From: RGIG3077 sp045541475
GTDB taxonomy: Bacteria; Bacillota; Clostridia; Oscillospirales; Ruminococcaceae
Direction: 5' to 3'
DNA length: 24,557 bases
Assembly: GCA_045541475.1 (NCBI GenBank)
Contig: JAZQJI010000043.1
Location: 1-24,557 of the forward strand
Of the stretch, positions 24,391-24,557 are shown one piece after another. How positions within the stretch are numbered: the first letter of the stretch is position 1; each line of letters begins with the position of its first letter. The notes under the pieces were generated by a model, which had not been told where the DNA came from, did no database searches, and was given only the letters and a program-made list of their open reading frames with translations. A program made the position numbers and the translations under genes.

Positions 24391-24557
24391 GTTTCATTCA
24401 ACTATAATTGGGTGGGGAAATGCTAACCGCCGAGCACGGCGGCCCCTTCCCCTTGATGTTTTCCCCCTTACCAACCCCCTTTCCTACATCCCTATCCTCA
24501 CCTTTGGGTTGCAACAAACATATAAAAACTCTTTTGAATGTTTTGTTTTTGAAAAAC
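24391..24557. other. Non-coding right end with G/C-rich stem-loop
   Basis: No credible gene was seen. A nested inverted repeat lies at 24414-24452: GGGGAA (24414-24419) with TTCCCC (24447-24452) outside, and CCGCC (24427-24431) with GGCGG (24438-24442) inside. Beyond it the plus strand is strongly C-rich to about 24500, then A/T-rich to the edge. It may be a dispersed intergenic repeat or a structured transcript end from a gene outside the window. Confidence 0.45.

Overview
The window looks like chromosomal DNA of an anaerobic Gram-positive bacterium of class Clostridia. An Oscillospirales/Ruminococcaceae-like host is my inference. The evidence is strong AGGAGG-type ribosome binding sites, TTGACA/TATAAT promoters, dimeric-type glycyl-tRNA synthetase, two-subunit class I fumarase, a ClpE-like ATPase and a DUF5711-like/CvpA gene pair. 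No phage, transposon, CRISPR array or tRNA gene was seen.

Left end (1-897): the 5' third of a 16S rRNA gene on the minus strand. Behind it lie a leader and two tandem, consensus-perfect rRNA promoters. A strong hairpin terminator then closes the neighbouring operon.

Region 898-12134 (minus strand): one promoter followed by twelve tightly packed genes. In transcription order they are malate dehydrogenase (LDH fold, malate-type specificity loop), HdrB, HdrC, HdrA, FlxD, FlxC, FlxB, FlxA, a fumarate reductase iron-sulfur subunit, a fumarate reductase flavoprotein, and fumarase alpha and beta. The enzymes spell out oxaloacetate -> malate -> fumarate -> succinate. The middle block is an NADH-dependent flavin-based electron-bifurcating module. 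I infer a soluble complex in which NADH oxidation drives reduction of both ferredoxin and fumarate, with no membrane anchor. This is the most interesting content of the window. Each protein family is known. The coupling of this Hdr-Flx module to a soluble fumarate reductase is inferred from synteny and residues, not proven.

Region 12215-13779: glycyl-tRNA synthetase on the minus strand with its own promoter and a weak terminator-like hairpin. It diverges from the plus-strand genes across a 339-base intergenic region.

Region 13904-24390 (plus strand): serine acetyltransferase, an unrecognised 211-residue protein and cysteinyl-tRNA synthetase form a cysteine-related block. A membrane-anchored divergent cyclophilin, TruA, a DUF5711-like membrane protein, a CvpA-family protein, a zinc-finger ClpE-like ATPase, IspD, a small membrane protein and IspF follow. 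A clear rho-independent terminator ends the run. The last 167 bases hold a G/C-rich stem-loop and no gene that I can support.
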